A stretch of 64,000 nucleotides of DNA from Globodera rostochiensis (taxonomy: Eukaryota; Nematoda; Chromadorea; Rhabditida; Heteroderidae), in assembly GCA_018350325.1 (NCBI GenBank), contig JAEVLN010000007.1:153688-217687 (forward strand), in the 5' to 3' direction. Positions 55,001 to 64,000 of the stretch are shown in pieces (position 1 is the stretch's first letter; each line of letters opens with the position of its first letter). Both the position numbers and the translations under genes were made by a program. The notes under the pieces were generated by a model, which made no database searches, was not told the origin of the DNA, and saw only the letters and a program-made list of their open reading frames with translations.

Positions 55001-55830
55001 TAAATATTTTCCACAGGTGCGAAATTCGCGTGTTGATGGAGCGTGCAACGTGCGCCTGTGCCCGGCACGAGTTGGCCGAGCAGTTTGGCCGCAATTTGTT
55101 GGGACTTGGCACGAGGTGAATTGTTTTAACAACAAATCATTTTATTTATTCTGGAAGGATTTTTTTTTAGTTTATTATTATCCATCCTCCCACAATTCGG
55201 ATTTAGAAAATAAATTGTAGGCCTGCATTTGCTGTACATCCCGAGAATGCTAAAAGCTGCTGCTCCACAACAACGCCTTATGCCTCTCTGTCATCATTTT
55301 CGGCGCAAGATTGTTGCCGCCCCATTGCCGGGCCAGCCACCCCAGCAGCAGGGCACTGTCTGTGGTGCCAGCGACGCATTGTCAAATCCTTCTACCTTTT
55401 CCCATGCGGACATACGCTGCATTTGGAGTGCGTGGAGGAGCAGCATCAGAAGCCGTCGTCGTCGTCACCCACCGTTGCAGAAACTGGCGCAAAAACGAAG
55501 CGTCGCCACCGTTGCTGTCCATGCAGCAGCAGCAGTGCACCACTAAATTGGGCAAACAATGCGTCAACAAAATTGTTGAAAGGCGAGCAGCACCAGCACA
55601 ACAACAACAGCAGAGGGGGAGGTGATGAAGCCGTGGTGGATGAAGAAAGCATGGCGTCATTGCCGGCTTCTTGCGATGGAGCAGCTAGCAACAAAAAGCT
55701 GGCAAACAAACCGACGACAACGGCGGCGTTGTTGACAGGTGCGGGAAATGGCAGAAGCAGTAACAACGAGATGGATGAAAGGTGTGGTGGTGGTGGGAAT
55801 GTGAGGGAAAGGGGAGGGTGGCGAGTTTAA
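46006..55830 (+). CDS. vps-8: VPS8, CORVET endosomal tethering subunit
   Basis: VPS8 is the CORVET subunit that contacts Rab5 on early endosomes. I trace 32 exons whose phases all agree, giving about 1621 codons (human VPS8 about 1430). The first are 46006-46214, 46595-46694, 47084-47351, 47438-47608, 47693-47870 and 47940-48086; the last are 54382-54484, 55017-55115 and 55221-55830. Diagnostic blocks include HQIASVHERPPSGGRPT, LIAVGTARGLCLLFERG, LTVFDCARGRVLFSGDD and GGVRCLFAGCKGEVT (N-terminal beta-propeller), FKGLATGQYVSE, NKLLLYLSCCLAGRAYPYG near residue 805, and a C-terminal RING: CLWC near 1465, FPCGHTLHLEC near 1480, then CCPC. The N-terminus (Ser-, Gly- and Glu/Asp-rich) and a Ser/Asn/Gln-rich tail of about 110 residues after the RING look disordered and are unlike vertebrate VPS8. 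Three introns begin GC instead of GT (49741, 50526, 52307). Several introns contain transposons, and one contains an antisense tRNA gene. Confidence 0.92.
46271..46539. mobile_element. 269-bp hAT-type MITE in VPS8 intron 1
   Basis: Termini CAGGGCCGTAACCAG and, inverted, CAGGGCCGTACCCAG; direct flanks TCTCAAGC at 46263-46270 and 46540-46547, perfect. Contains long G- and C-runs just inside the ends and a GAGCGCCGCGCTCAGATGG palindromic stretch shared with the element at 53134-53325. Confidence 0.95.
49980..50096 (-). tRNA. tRNA-Leu (CAA) with intron
   Basis: Read on the minus strand: acceptor stem GCAGGGA pairs with TTCCTGC. The D-arm GGCCGAGTGGTCTAAGGC, anticodon stem CTAGA/TCTAG, a long variable arm (GTGGGCGTATGCCCGC) and the T-arm GTGGGTTCGAATCCCAC are all present. 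The anticodon loop reads CTCAAG, followed by an intron of about 32 nt before the 3' half of the stem. The long variable arm and the CAA anticodon identify leucine; introns in tRNA-Leu(CAA) are known from other animals. The gene lies entirely within the VPS8 intron 49741-50203 on the opposite strand. Confidence 0.95.
53134..53325. mobile_element. hAT-type MITE remnant in VPS8 intron
   Basis: The right end is inverted CAGGGACGTAGCTAGGAAAA; the left end is decayed (CAAGGACGCGAAAT). Flanks AACAAATT and AACAATTT are imperfectly duplicated. The interior has GAGCGCCGCGCTCAGATGG as in the copy at 46271-46539, and CCGGCGGCGGGCCACTCCTA. Confidence 0.6.
54047..54327. mobile_element. TAGTG-type MITE with internal tandem repeat
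   Basis: Termini TAGTGCTGCACGAGAC and, inverted, TAGTGTGCTGCACGAGAG; direct flanks CTGGCCAT (54039-54046) and CTGGACAT (54328-54335), one mismatch. Inside, CGATACTTTACCTCGAGACT plus CGAGCC units are repeated five or six times. Lies in the VPS8 intron 53941-54381. The 100-bp relative at 20642 lacks the tandem block. Confidence 0.88.
54700..54915. repeat. ATATCCG-rich palindromic repeat
   Basis: Dense TATCCGTCCGTATCCG and CGGATATCCGCGGATAT modules within the VPS8 intron before the penultimate exon. Many modules are self-complementary; no element borders were resolved. Confidence 0.7.
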
Positions 55831-55854
55831 CCCTTATCGGAGGGGGAGGGGTGG

Positions 55855-56345
55855 GTAGGGTGGCCATAGTACCTGATTTGTCAGGTTTTCCTGATTTTTG
55901 GGTGTTTTCCTGATTTTTCATTGTTGCCTGATTTTTGGGAGTTTTCCTGATTTTATCCTGATTTCTAAAAAAATGTGGAATTTTCAGCGAAAATGGCCAA
56001 TTTTCTCAACAAATATCGTTCTTCAAAAAAATTTTCCCGGCGGCGCTTATCGGCACCACCGGAAATTTGCATTTTTGAAAAATCGCAAAATTCCGAAATT
56101 CAATTTTCCCAACGAAAATGTTAAAATTGCCTGATGATTTTGATTTTACCCTAGGCTTTGATCATTTTCTATGTGGATGCTGTTGTTGTTGAACCAAGTC
56201 AAACATGACGGGAAATAAAGTTTTGGCATTAAATTCATATACCTAATTAGGCGCTTAAAAATTATTCCTGATTTTTGCAAAGGCTGCTCCTGATTTTCAG
56301 CTGCGATTCCTGATTTTTGGGTTTGATAGGTGGCCACCTGGGCCC
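55855..56345. repeat. CCTGATTTTT-module element
   Basis: Begins TAGGGTGGCCATAGTACCTG and ends near GATAGGTGGCCACC, with TCCTGATTTTTGGG-type modules at both sides, direct rather than inverted. The middle carries CCGGCGGCGCTTATCGGCAC near 56038 (dispersed palindromic motif). It starts about 25 bases after the VPS8 stop codon. Confidence 0.5.
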
Positions 56346-56510
56346 TATACCAAATCTCACTTAACTTTTAACTTTGAAGATTTCTGTCTTTAACTTATAA
56401 CTTTTTAATGGCAAGAATTGGTACGCGTTATTTTTTACTTTTAACCTTAACTTTTAACTTGAACTTTTAACAAGTTAAAAGTAAAAGTGAGATTTGGTAT
56501 AGGGCCCTGG
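56346..56510. repeat. Short foldback
   Basis: GGGCCCTATACCAAATCTCA at the left and TGAGATTTGGTATAGGGCCC at the right form a perfect 20-bp terminal inverted repeat. The inside is made of AACTTTTAACTT modules. Confidence 0.75.
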
Positions 56511-56639
56511 GGGGGTGGGGTAACATGCTTCTGGGCATGGTTCGATCATGATCAAGCCCCACGTTCGACAGTAGACCTAAAGCGTTGGTGGGAAGAGAAA
56601 CGAAGGCAGAGTTTTGGATTTTAGTAATTTGAATTAAAA

Positions 56640-56825
56640 AAACAAACGCGCCAAAGTGTATTTTCCACAGGCGTGCTGCGAGTGCCGTTCTTCGTCGCCT
56701 AGAGCATGAATTCCCACTGTGCACGGGCCCACCGCCTCCGGCAAAGACCGCAAATAATGCTTTTCATCGATTTTCACTGTTATAGGCATTTTCTGATATA
56801 ATCTCCGCTTGAAGTTATAATTCAT
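56640..56825 (-). CDS. Possible small exon, unknown protein
   Basis: Minus-strand open stretch with ATG at about 56825 and a second in-frame ATG (MPITVKIDEKHYLRSLPE). The composition is protein-like (KIDEKHYLRSLPEAVGPCTV), unlike the AT-rich surroundings, and the frame ends within an AT tract. I do not recognise it; it may be the first exon of a gene whose remainder is lost. Confidence 0.25.
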
Positions 56826-57322
56826 TGACCCAATTTAATAATTTTTCGGTGAAACTTTCACTTAATTTGGACCAAAAATTTGCATAATTCACTGACACAC
56901 ATTGCTCAATTTTTGAATTCTATAAAAAATTCCACAAATCACTTTTCATTTGCCAGTGAATTCCGAATTTTGTAATGTGCAAAATTAAGCCCAATATATT
57001 GATGATTTCATACATTGTGATGCAGTGCCAGCCATTTACAAACAATTGTTTTAATTGATAAAATTCTGCAAATAAATTAATTTTTTAGGATTTTGCTTTG
57101 GAGGGGGTCCCTACCAAATAATTTTTTTCAAAAATTTATCCGCCGTCTGTGGCACCCATTTTGTCTGTGAGAACAAACACCTAAAATCATATAAAATAGT
57201 ATAGGATATAATTAAAAGAAACAATTTTTAAAAGGTTTAACCCTCAGGGCCGAGGTACGTTATTTAAAAAAGAGTTCTTCTAGATATACATGTTCATGAA
57301 AATCGATGCTAGAGGTACTGCC

Positions 57323-57455
57323 TAGTGATGCACGAGACCCAAAATTTACCGAGACTCGATACCAAGACCGAGACTTGACCCCGAGACTCGAGACCCAAAA
57401 AACCCGAGACTTTTCTCGAGTCGAGACTCGAGACCAAGACTCTCGTGCATCACTA
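57323..57455. mobile_element. 133-bp TAGTG-type MITE
   Basis: Termini TAGTGATGCACGAGA, inverted at both ends; direct flanks GTACTGCC (57315-57322) and GTACTGAC (57456-57463), one mismatch. Interior of CGAGACTCGAGACC modules, as in the copies at 20642 and 54047. Confidence 0.9.
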
Positions 57456-57871
57456 GTACTGACCACCAAAATGCAGCGGGAATTGAGGTAAATGTTGTGT
57501 TGGGCTCGTCCTTCTCGAGAAAATAGACCAATGTGGAGAAGAAAACGATGACTAAAATTGTTTTGCAATGGGCCGTAAATCAGTGTTTATATTTTAAAAA
57601 ATTATTTTTTATTTTAATTACTAAATTTTAAAAATACATTTCAAATTTTTATTCGGAAATAACGAATGAGTAAAACAATTGCGACCTTTTTTGCTCTTAC
57701 GCAATGTTAGAGCAAAGTTTGCAAGGCCAAAAAAATTGCATTTATGGAATTCCGCCAAATGATCGCCTTTTAAATTGTTTTAAGTTATAACTAGGGTCCG
57801 GATTTTTGGCACTAAATACACGAAAATAGGCACTAAAAATCCTGCAGAAACACGTGAAATAAACATTAAAA

Positions 57872-58120
57872 CTAGTGTTAGGCACGGTACGGTATTACCG
57901 CGGTATTTTTACCGAAATACCGTACCGACGAATTTTTTGGAATTTCGGTGCCGGTATTTTACCGAAATACCGTACCGAGCCATTTCTGAATACCTGCGGT
58001 ATTTTTCGGTACTTCGGTATTTTTGAAAAATGGATATTTTTGAACAATTTTTCAACCAGTGTGGTGTATTGGTTAATGGCGGGTCTGTTGGGGAGTCAGG
58101 TGGGGGATTTGGATCCGCAC
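57872..58120. repeat. Partial copy of the TAGTGTT element with tRNA-like part
   Basis: TAGTGTTAGGCACGGTACGG then ACCGAAATACCGTACCGA modules, followed by GTGGTGTATTGGTTAATGGC and a GGATTTGGATCCGCACC segment that resembles a degraded tRNA A/B-box pair. This is the same order of parts as the left end of 23659-24788. No right terminus was found. Confidence 0.55.
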
Positions 58121-58698
58121 CGGTTAAATTATTTCTTCAATTTCTGTTAAGCATTACATGGTGAAGAAAACATTTTCTAAAAATTAAAAAAATATTTCAG
58201 ATTTTTAAAATATTTTTGGCAACATTTACAAATTTTTAGAATTTTCACTTTTTTGCTCAGCAAAATTAGTAAATTTTTAAAGAATGCAAATCTCAACGTA
58301 AAGTCGAGATTTAAATGAAATACACCTATGAGTCAGCTTAGAATATGTTGGCAAAATGATTTTTAAGTTCTTTTGATAACTTATTGCAATAAAATGCATT
58401 ATTTGATGGCCTATAACTTTCTTCAAAATGATTTTGCGACGTAAAAATTTTAGCAGATTCGTGCTCAGCTCGATGAGAGGAATCGATTGGTATAAAATTT
58501 TGGGATTTTTATTGTAGCAGCAATTGCTGATTAAATGCAGCATTTGGTTCATTTATTTTTAGAATTGAAAAAACTATTTTTTTCTGATCAGGCACAAATT
58601 AAATTATGTAATTAAAATTTGCATTTAAAAACAAATCGCTTGGTAGAATATTATTTGTTTATCAGTTTGAAATATTTTCACTAAATCCGGCGCCATTC

Positions 58699-58939
58699 TC
58701 AAATTTCCTGGACCATTTTAACTGCATTTTCACCCTGTATGCACTTCCACTTTCCAAGTTGATCCTGAATTTTGCCACCAATCGGAATTCGTTGACCCAT
58801 CGGTGACAGACACGCAGCAACCTTTGGATTTATTTCTATTCCAATAATTTATTTATTTAATGGGTTTTATAAGTTTTACATTAGCTTCCCAACGAGTGTC
58901 ATCCGCATAACACTTCATGATGAATGAGCGACGGAAAAT
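58699..58939 (-). CDS. Small Cys-containing gene tail, MIG-18-like FN1
   Basis: Two minus-strand exons with canonical ends and matching phase: 58939-58880 (IFRRSFIMKCYADDTRWEAN) and 58821-58699 (VAACLSPMGQRIPIGGKIQD, then GKWKCIQGENAVKMVQEI and stop). The pattern ACLSPMGQRIPIGG...GKWKC resembles nematode extracellular modules of the MIG-18-like fibronectin type I kind (Cys, then Gly-x-x-Ile-x-x-Gly, then Trp-x-Cys). Upstream exons and a signal peptide were not found, so this is the 3' end of a gene or a remnant. Confidence 0.45.
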
Positions 58940-60540
58940 CTGAAGAACTTAATTTAAAGAATTTATTTATTTATTTTTATTCCTTTAATATTTTACGATG
59001 TGCAGACATACTAACAGCAATCAAAATTAAATTATGGAAGTAAAACAATTAAAATAGTAAGTGTATCCGGATTAATGGGGGTGTAGCTGTCGAGAATCAA
59101 CTAAGAACAATCAAAGCTTAGAGGGGTGGCATTCAATTGTCAAGAAAAAAAACTCTAATCTGGCATCCGCCTCTTTCTAAGTACCTATATTTTAAAACCA
59201 GAAATGACGCTCAATTTTTGGTGCTTTTATGTTTTATTATTATTATTATTATTTTAAATATTTTTCGTTACCCATTCATCTCCGTTGCGGTATTTGACAC
59301 CATTGTGCATGCACGAGTTGAACGCATTAATTTCGAAACACAATAATAAGAGACCCAATAAAATAAATGACGTAGTAATTACGTATGATGAAGAACACAG
59401 TTTTCTCATTTTTTGATTCGAAATCTAATTTTTTTTTGTTAAATTAATTAATTAGGTAATCAGTTTATAAAGAAAGTGTGAGCAAATAAAAGCATAAAGG
59501 GATTATCAAATCGGCTAATCTGTTGTTGTCAATAGAAAAAATGTTGAACAATTGTTTGTGGACTTTGTTCCTCTACATAGGTACTTTGCAATTTTTAACT
59601 TTGAACACCTGACAATTAAAAGGAATAAAGCAAAATAAGAAATAAATGTTTTTTGGATGATGTAATATTGTATTGAATTTCGAGATCGCTTCCGATCCGC
59701 CGAGTGTTGAAAGAATAAAAAGTGTACGAGTGTCAAATTTAAGGTTGTTAGCATGGTACCGGTTAAAACCGGTCCCCGGTTTTTGGTGTAACCGGGGTTT
59801 TCAGAGACCCGGGTTCGTAACCGGTTTGGACAATATTTTACTCAACCAGGGACGTAACTAGAAAAAATGTCCTTGGGGGGGGGAATGCAAAAAAAAGTCG
59901 ATTTTTAGGGGTGTATTTTACCCTTTTTACTCTGTTTTCATAGGAATTTTTCAAAAAATGTTTGGTTTGAAGGGGGCGGATTTTCCGTTTTATTTACTTC
60001 TGGGCCGGAGGGCGGGGGGGGGGGAGGGGGGTCGGCGTGCCGGCGTGCCGGCGTACGATCCGAATCCAGACCGGGGCAATAACTGGCTGGCCATAAACTT
60101 AAAAAATCGATATTTTTGAGTTTTTTAAGTTTTTTTAGCCATAACTTTTTTGAGACTTGGCCAATCGCAAAACTTTAGCTTAACTATAGCTTCACCTCGA
60201 CAAGAGCTTTCGAATGGTTCCAATAACTAGGGGTGCATAAACCGCCGGTTTGGGTACCCGATTATTGGTTCCCTAACGTGAAATGTAAAATTATTAGGGT
60301 TTTGACCTTTAGCGATTTTGTGCTGACACAAAATGAAAACGAAAAAGAGAAATTTATTAATATTTTGATAAATATTAGTTAAAATCAATCGAACGATAAA
60401 TGTATCAAATTGATTCATCTTTTTCTACCAAATAACTCGAAGGTATTGTCCGCGTATTGACAAAACCCATTAGCTAAATTAATTGTTGTGTGCTCATTAT
60501 TATTAAAAGTAGTTAATTTTAAACAAATTTTATTTTTACC
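58940..60540. other. Spacer with transposon scraps
   Basis: No exon supported. ACCGGTT palindromes are at 59755-59835. A solo CAGGGACGTAACTAG terminus with G-run starts at 59847 (hAT-type), with no right end visible. A (ATT)n tract lies near 59238. Confidence 0.45.
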
Positions 60541-60548
60541 ACAAGTTG

Positions 60549-60710
60549 AGCTTACCTCGCCGGTTGAAGCATGTTAAAAGCTCGGATAAAGCCCAACCAA
60601 CGCAATACCTTCACCTCGTGCTTGGCCTAATATTGGTTATATTGCCATCAGTTTCTTCTGGTGTTCCTAGTTCACCAAGTATTAGAAAGTTAGATGAATT
60701 CACTTTAAAA
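60549..60710 (+). CDS. Signal-peptide-like exon, unknown protein
   Basis: Open frame reading TQYLHLVLGLILVILPSVSS followed by GVPSSPSIRKLDEFTLK and a possible donor at about 60710 (GGTATAAAG). The hydrophobic core and small residues before Gly look like a secretion signal with a cleavage site. No in-frame ATG is visible upstream within the frame, and no matching next exon was identified. May be part of a gene or a relic. Confidence 0.3.
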
Positions 60711-60850
60711 GGTATAAAGCCATTTAAATTGTCCTTTTTAATAAAATAAAAAAATAAATTACATTTAAGGTGCATATTATAATAAAACATAATTTACCTT
60801 GAATGAGTCCGGATCTCGTGTTTGTTTTTTTTTAACTTCTTAGTGCTTCT

Positions 60851-61041
60851 ATTCAATGTATGTTTTATCAAAAATTTGTTTATTTTTTAATATGGTGGTG
60901 TACGGAGGATTAGTAATCGAAACATGCTCAAAATTGGTTGGATTGTACGAGAACTTGCACATCCGTTGAGAGGGATCATCAAATGGGCTGCTATTTTCGG
61001 ATATACTGCCGCCAACGACCAACAACCTGTCCGAATAGTCT
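60851..61041 (-). CDS. Terminal exon of unknown minus-strand gene
   Basis: Minus-strand open block from near 61041 to a stop at about 60851, reading YSDRLLVVGGSISENSSPFD, RMCKFSYNPTNFEHVSI and NPPYTTILKNKQIFDK. Composition is protein-like. The upstream boundary is an acceptor-like TGAAG. Not recognised, and no further exon was found. Confidence 0.3.
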
Positions 61042-62207
61042 TCACACACAAAAAAATTTTTGTTTGATAAGCCTAATAATTAAATCTAGGAATAGACAAA
61101 GTAAACTAATTTTTTTATTTAAATTTAGACAAAGTAAAGCAAATTTTGGTACTTAATTTGGTTTTGTGCCTACACATCAAAATTTTAAAAAAGGTCAATC
61201 CTGTCCCTTTTCATTTATCTCTGCCTACCTTTTTTAAAATTTTGATCTGTACATAGGCACAAAACCAAAAAGTACCCCAATTTTTATTTAAATTTTTTAT
61301 TAATAATAATGGAAGTACTTTTTTTAAGAAAAAATCTGAAAAGTACTGAAACAATTTTTTTTTGTTCAAGAGATGATAATTTTTTTACGGTCTGTGAACT
61401 AAAAATCACGCGTAAAACATTACAAATTTGCTTTTAATCGTTTAAAAAGTGACTTATTTTTACCTGGCGGTACCAGATTTCCACAAAAAAATGTCTATTT
61501 GTGATTAGAAATGCTCAAATCATTTGTTCGTAATCAGAAATATAACAAAGAAGCGACTTAAATTTTGATTTTCTTGAAAAATGTCGAAGTGCTGCTATTT
61601 TTTAGTGCCTTACTGTTGTTCTTTTAAAAAGACAATAAATTTATATTGAATTAAAAAATAATTTAAAAAATGGAAATGATTAAATTAATTCAAATCAAAA
61701 TATTTTTTTTTAATTTTAAAATAAACTATAAATATTATAAATAAATATTTTATTAAATAAACAAATGTGAATGTTTTATGTGCATTATAACACACTCCAA
61801 TTAAAATTTTCATTAAAAAAAATCCGCAACTAATACTAAATCTGGAATGATAGACCAGCTAGTTAAACATTGCTGAAAATATTTGATTGAAAATGGGCCA
61901 CTTTTCATATATACATACATATCAAATGACCAAAAAACTCAACAATACAGTATTTAAAAAATTGTAATTTGCTATTAAATAATTTTTAAAAGGTTTTTGT
62001 TTTAATTTATTATATAATTAAAATTAATGCTCCATGAAAATCTTTCAAATTTGCTCACCACAATCGTATCAATTCAAATGTTGCATTGTATTTGGAATAG
62101 CTTTGCTCACTTTTATTTGGTAATTTTTAAATTTTTGTAAACTAAATACTTTATTTTTAATTATTGAAAATCAGACCTTTGATTCTCGATCATTAAAAGC
62201 GTATCAG
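61042..62207. other. AT-rich spacer with small foldback
   Basis: A ~135-bp foldback at 61146-61280: TTGGTACTTAATTTGGTTTT and GTGCCTA..CATCAAAATTTTAAAAAAGG return inverted after a 40-bp loop. The remainder is very AT-rich with no exon. Confidence 0.6.
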
Positions 62208-62900
62208 ATAAAGTAGGGGTCGACTCCGTACCGCCAACTCCGTCCCAGCCAACTCCGTCCCGCCGACTCCGTCCCAAGCCAACTCCGTCCCGACCCAACT
62301 CCGTCCCCGACCAAAAAAGTAATTCCTCAGAAAAACAAAAATTTTTACAAAGATTTTTTCAAAGTTAAACAAATGAAGTAATTGTAAACAAAATAAATAA
62401 ATTCATGTGTTCGTTCATTCGGTAATTGCCCAAAATTCCCCTAATTTGTAAGCACTTCAATAATCAAATGGGGATTGATCTGGTTTATTTGTAAGTCACC
62501 CAGCTTTGGGTTCGTTAGGCTTAGGCCTAAGCCACCCTAGTTTGGGGTCGTTAGGCTTAGGCCTAATCCAATCCGGCTTTGGAGTTACTTAGAAGTCGTT
62601 TTTTCTATAATTTTCAAAAATTTCAACCCATTCAAAAACCGTTTTAAATTCTCAATTTTTAATTTTTATTGACGAATTCGTAATTAGTACATTATAAATA
62701 ACATATTTTTAAACTATTTAAGAATAAAAACCTTTTTCAAAAATGTTTACCAAAAGGGTCCCCCTCTATGCTTTTTAAAAAATTTAGAGTCTAAAATTTG
62801 TAGCTGGGACGGAGTTGGCTGGGACGGAGTTGGGTCGTGACGGAGTTGGCTGGGACGGAGTTGGGTCGTGACGGAGTTGGCTGGGACGGAGTTGGCCCGT
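62208..62900. repeat. Foldback with CAACTCCGTCCC modules
   Basis: The left end carries five or six (C)CAACTCCGTCCC modules after TAGGGGTCGACTCCG; the right end has six inverted GGGACGGAGTTGG modules. Possible duplicated flank: CGTATCAG at 62201 and CGTATCAA at about 62901. The interior is AT-rich with a third TTAGGC/GCCTAAGCC tract (62505-62575) and GTTTTAAATTCTCAATTTTT, shared with the edges of the foldback at 2668-3325. Confidence 0.75.
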
Positions 62901-62924
62901 TTCGTATCAAGGTATAGTACTGTC

Positions 62925-63330
62925 ATGTTTGGGACGGAACATTATGATATGAATTGGTTGCATAGTAACCAATGTAAGGAAATGTGCAGAAAACAAAATA
63001 TTACGCTCAAAACGGAGAAAAAAAATGATTGGTCAAGAATGTGCAAAGCAAATGTAACGGCACAGGAATATGAAAGGTAAAATATTAATATATTTGAGAA
63101 TACATAATAATAAAATTAGTACAAAAAATTGCTTATAGTGAATTTTCATCATACTATTTTAATATTTAAAAACATTCTGCCTTTTATATCTAACTTTCAG
63201 AATATTTGTTTGTGAAATGTTTAATCTTATTTACTTTATTTAACAAAATTACAGACTTTTCCCAAAAAATTTGAACAAATACTTGTATGCAACTTGGGGA
63301 GGACTTTGCGGCGGACTTGGAAATCAAATT
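62925..63330 (+). CDS. Probable GT11 alpha-1,2-fucosyltransferase, 5' exons
   Basis: Two exons: 62925 (first in-frame ATG, uncertain) to about 63078 with donor GTAAAAT, and 63255-63330 after TTACAG. They read NQCKEMCRKQNITLK, DWSRMCKANVTAQEYE, then LFPKNLNKYLYATW and GGLCGGLGNQI. The G-x-L-G-N-Q motif preceded by a KYL-type strand is the start of the GDP-fucose-dependent GT11 domain as found in the expanded nematode fucosyltransferase family. At GNQI a GTATTT donor begins an intron filled by the minisatellite that runs off the window. The catalytic remainder lies outside. The first exon abuts the foldback, so upstream exons may be displaced. Confidence 0.5.
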
Positions 63331-64000
63331 GTATTTAAAATATAATCAAATCGTAGTTATAATCAAATTGTAGTTAAAATATAATCAAATTGTAGTTATA
63401 ATCAAATTGAAGTTAAAATATAATCAAATTGTAGTTATAATCAAATTGTAGTTAAAATATAATCAAATTGTAGTTATAATCAAATTGAAGATAGTAGTTA
63501 AAATATAATCAAATTGTAGGTAAAATATAATCAAATTGTAGTTAAAATATAATCAATTTGTAGTTAAAATATAATCAAATTGTAGTTATAATTAAATTGA
63601 AGTTAAAATATAATCAAATTGTAGTTATAATCAAATTGTAGTTAAAATATAATCAAATTGTAGTTAAAATATAATCAATTTGTAGTTAGAATATAATCAA
63701 ATTGTAGTTAAAATATAATCAAATTGAAGTTAAAATATAATCAAATTGTAGTTATAATCAAATTGTAGTTAAAATATAATCAAATTGAAGTTAAAATATA
63801 ATCAATTTGTAGTTAAAATATAATCAAATTGTAGTTAAAATATAATCAAATTGTAGTTAAAATATAATCAAATTGTAGTTAAAATATAATCAAATTGTAG
63901 TTAAAATATAATCAAATTGAAGTTAAAATATAATCAAATTGTAGTTAAAATATAATCAAATTGTAGTTAAAATATAATCAAATTGTAGTTAAAATATAAT
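63331..64000. repeat. AT-rich 22/17-bp minisatellite at window edge
   Basis: Head-to-tail AATCAAATTGTAGTTAAAATAT units (22 bp) mixed with a 17-bp form lacking AAAAT (AATCAAATTGTAGTTAT). Substitutions are mainly TTGTAG to TTGAAG and AAATTG to AATTTG. Continues beyond 64000. It appears to lie in an intron of the GT11-like gene. Confidence 0.95.

Noticed and set aside
42461..55830. gmppb-VPS8 operon
   Set aside because: Same orientation, but the gap is about 517 bases and no polycistronic signal is visible; left open rather than claimed.

Overview
The window looks like nuclear DNA from a plant-parasitic cyst nematode (Heterodera/Globodera type). The reasons are: compact genes with many short phase-consistent introns, some with GC-AG ends; a tRNA-Leu with an intron; RanBPM/SPRY-like sequences and an F-box-like multigene family of the kind I recall as heavily amplified in cyst nematodes; and a very high load of small inverted-repeat transposons and tandem repeats. 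The genus is an inference from gene content only.

Layout. 0-4.8 kb: a Fic (AMPylase-type) gene, two large foldback repeats and a broken RanBPM/SPRY gene. 4.8-16.7 kb: eight head-to-tail copies of a 1.3 kb unit. The array sits in the 3' part of the SPRY pseudogene and is bounded on the far side by a second copy of one of its exons; the first unit is split by a 1.07 kb foldback element with a 9-bp target duplication. 17-30 kb: two facing copies of an F-box-like family gene (plus 18.8-21.3 kb, minus 26.7-29.5 kb), a relic of a third, an unidentified minus-strand gene tail and many foldback elements. 30-37 kb: gene-poor, with a decayed minus-strand RanBPM-like gene and a second Fic gene at 36.7-37.1 kb. 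37-42 kb: a pyrimidine-rich minisatellite, a hAT-type MITE and a 2.4 kb satellite of ~40-bp units. 42.4-56 kb: two well-preserved housekeeping genes in the same orientation, GDP-mannose pyrophosphorylase beta (9 exons, 370 codons) and VPS8 (32 exons, about 1621 codons), with a tRNA-Leu(CAA) nested antisense in a VPS8 intron. 56-64 kb: repeats, a small cysteine-containing gene tail, and the first exons of a probable GT11 fucosyltransferase that run into an intronic minisatellite at the window edge.

Function. The intact genes are core cell biology: GDP-mannose supply for glycosylation, and CORVET endosomal tethering. The two Fic genes and the SPRY and F-box families are the accessory part. The dominant signal is repeat biology: at least seven non-autonomous elements have perfect or near-perfect 8-bp target duplications (hAT-like), one has 9 bp (Mutator-like), and many foldbacks are built from iterated 12-16-bp modules. 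Exon borders were deduced by eye from splice signals and reading-frame phase and may be off by a few bases.
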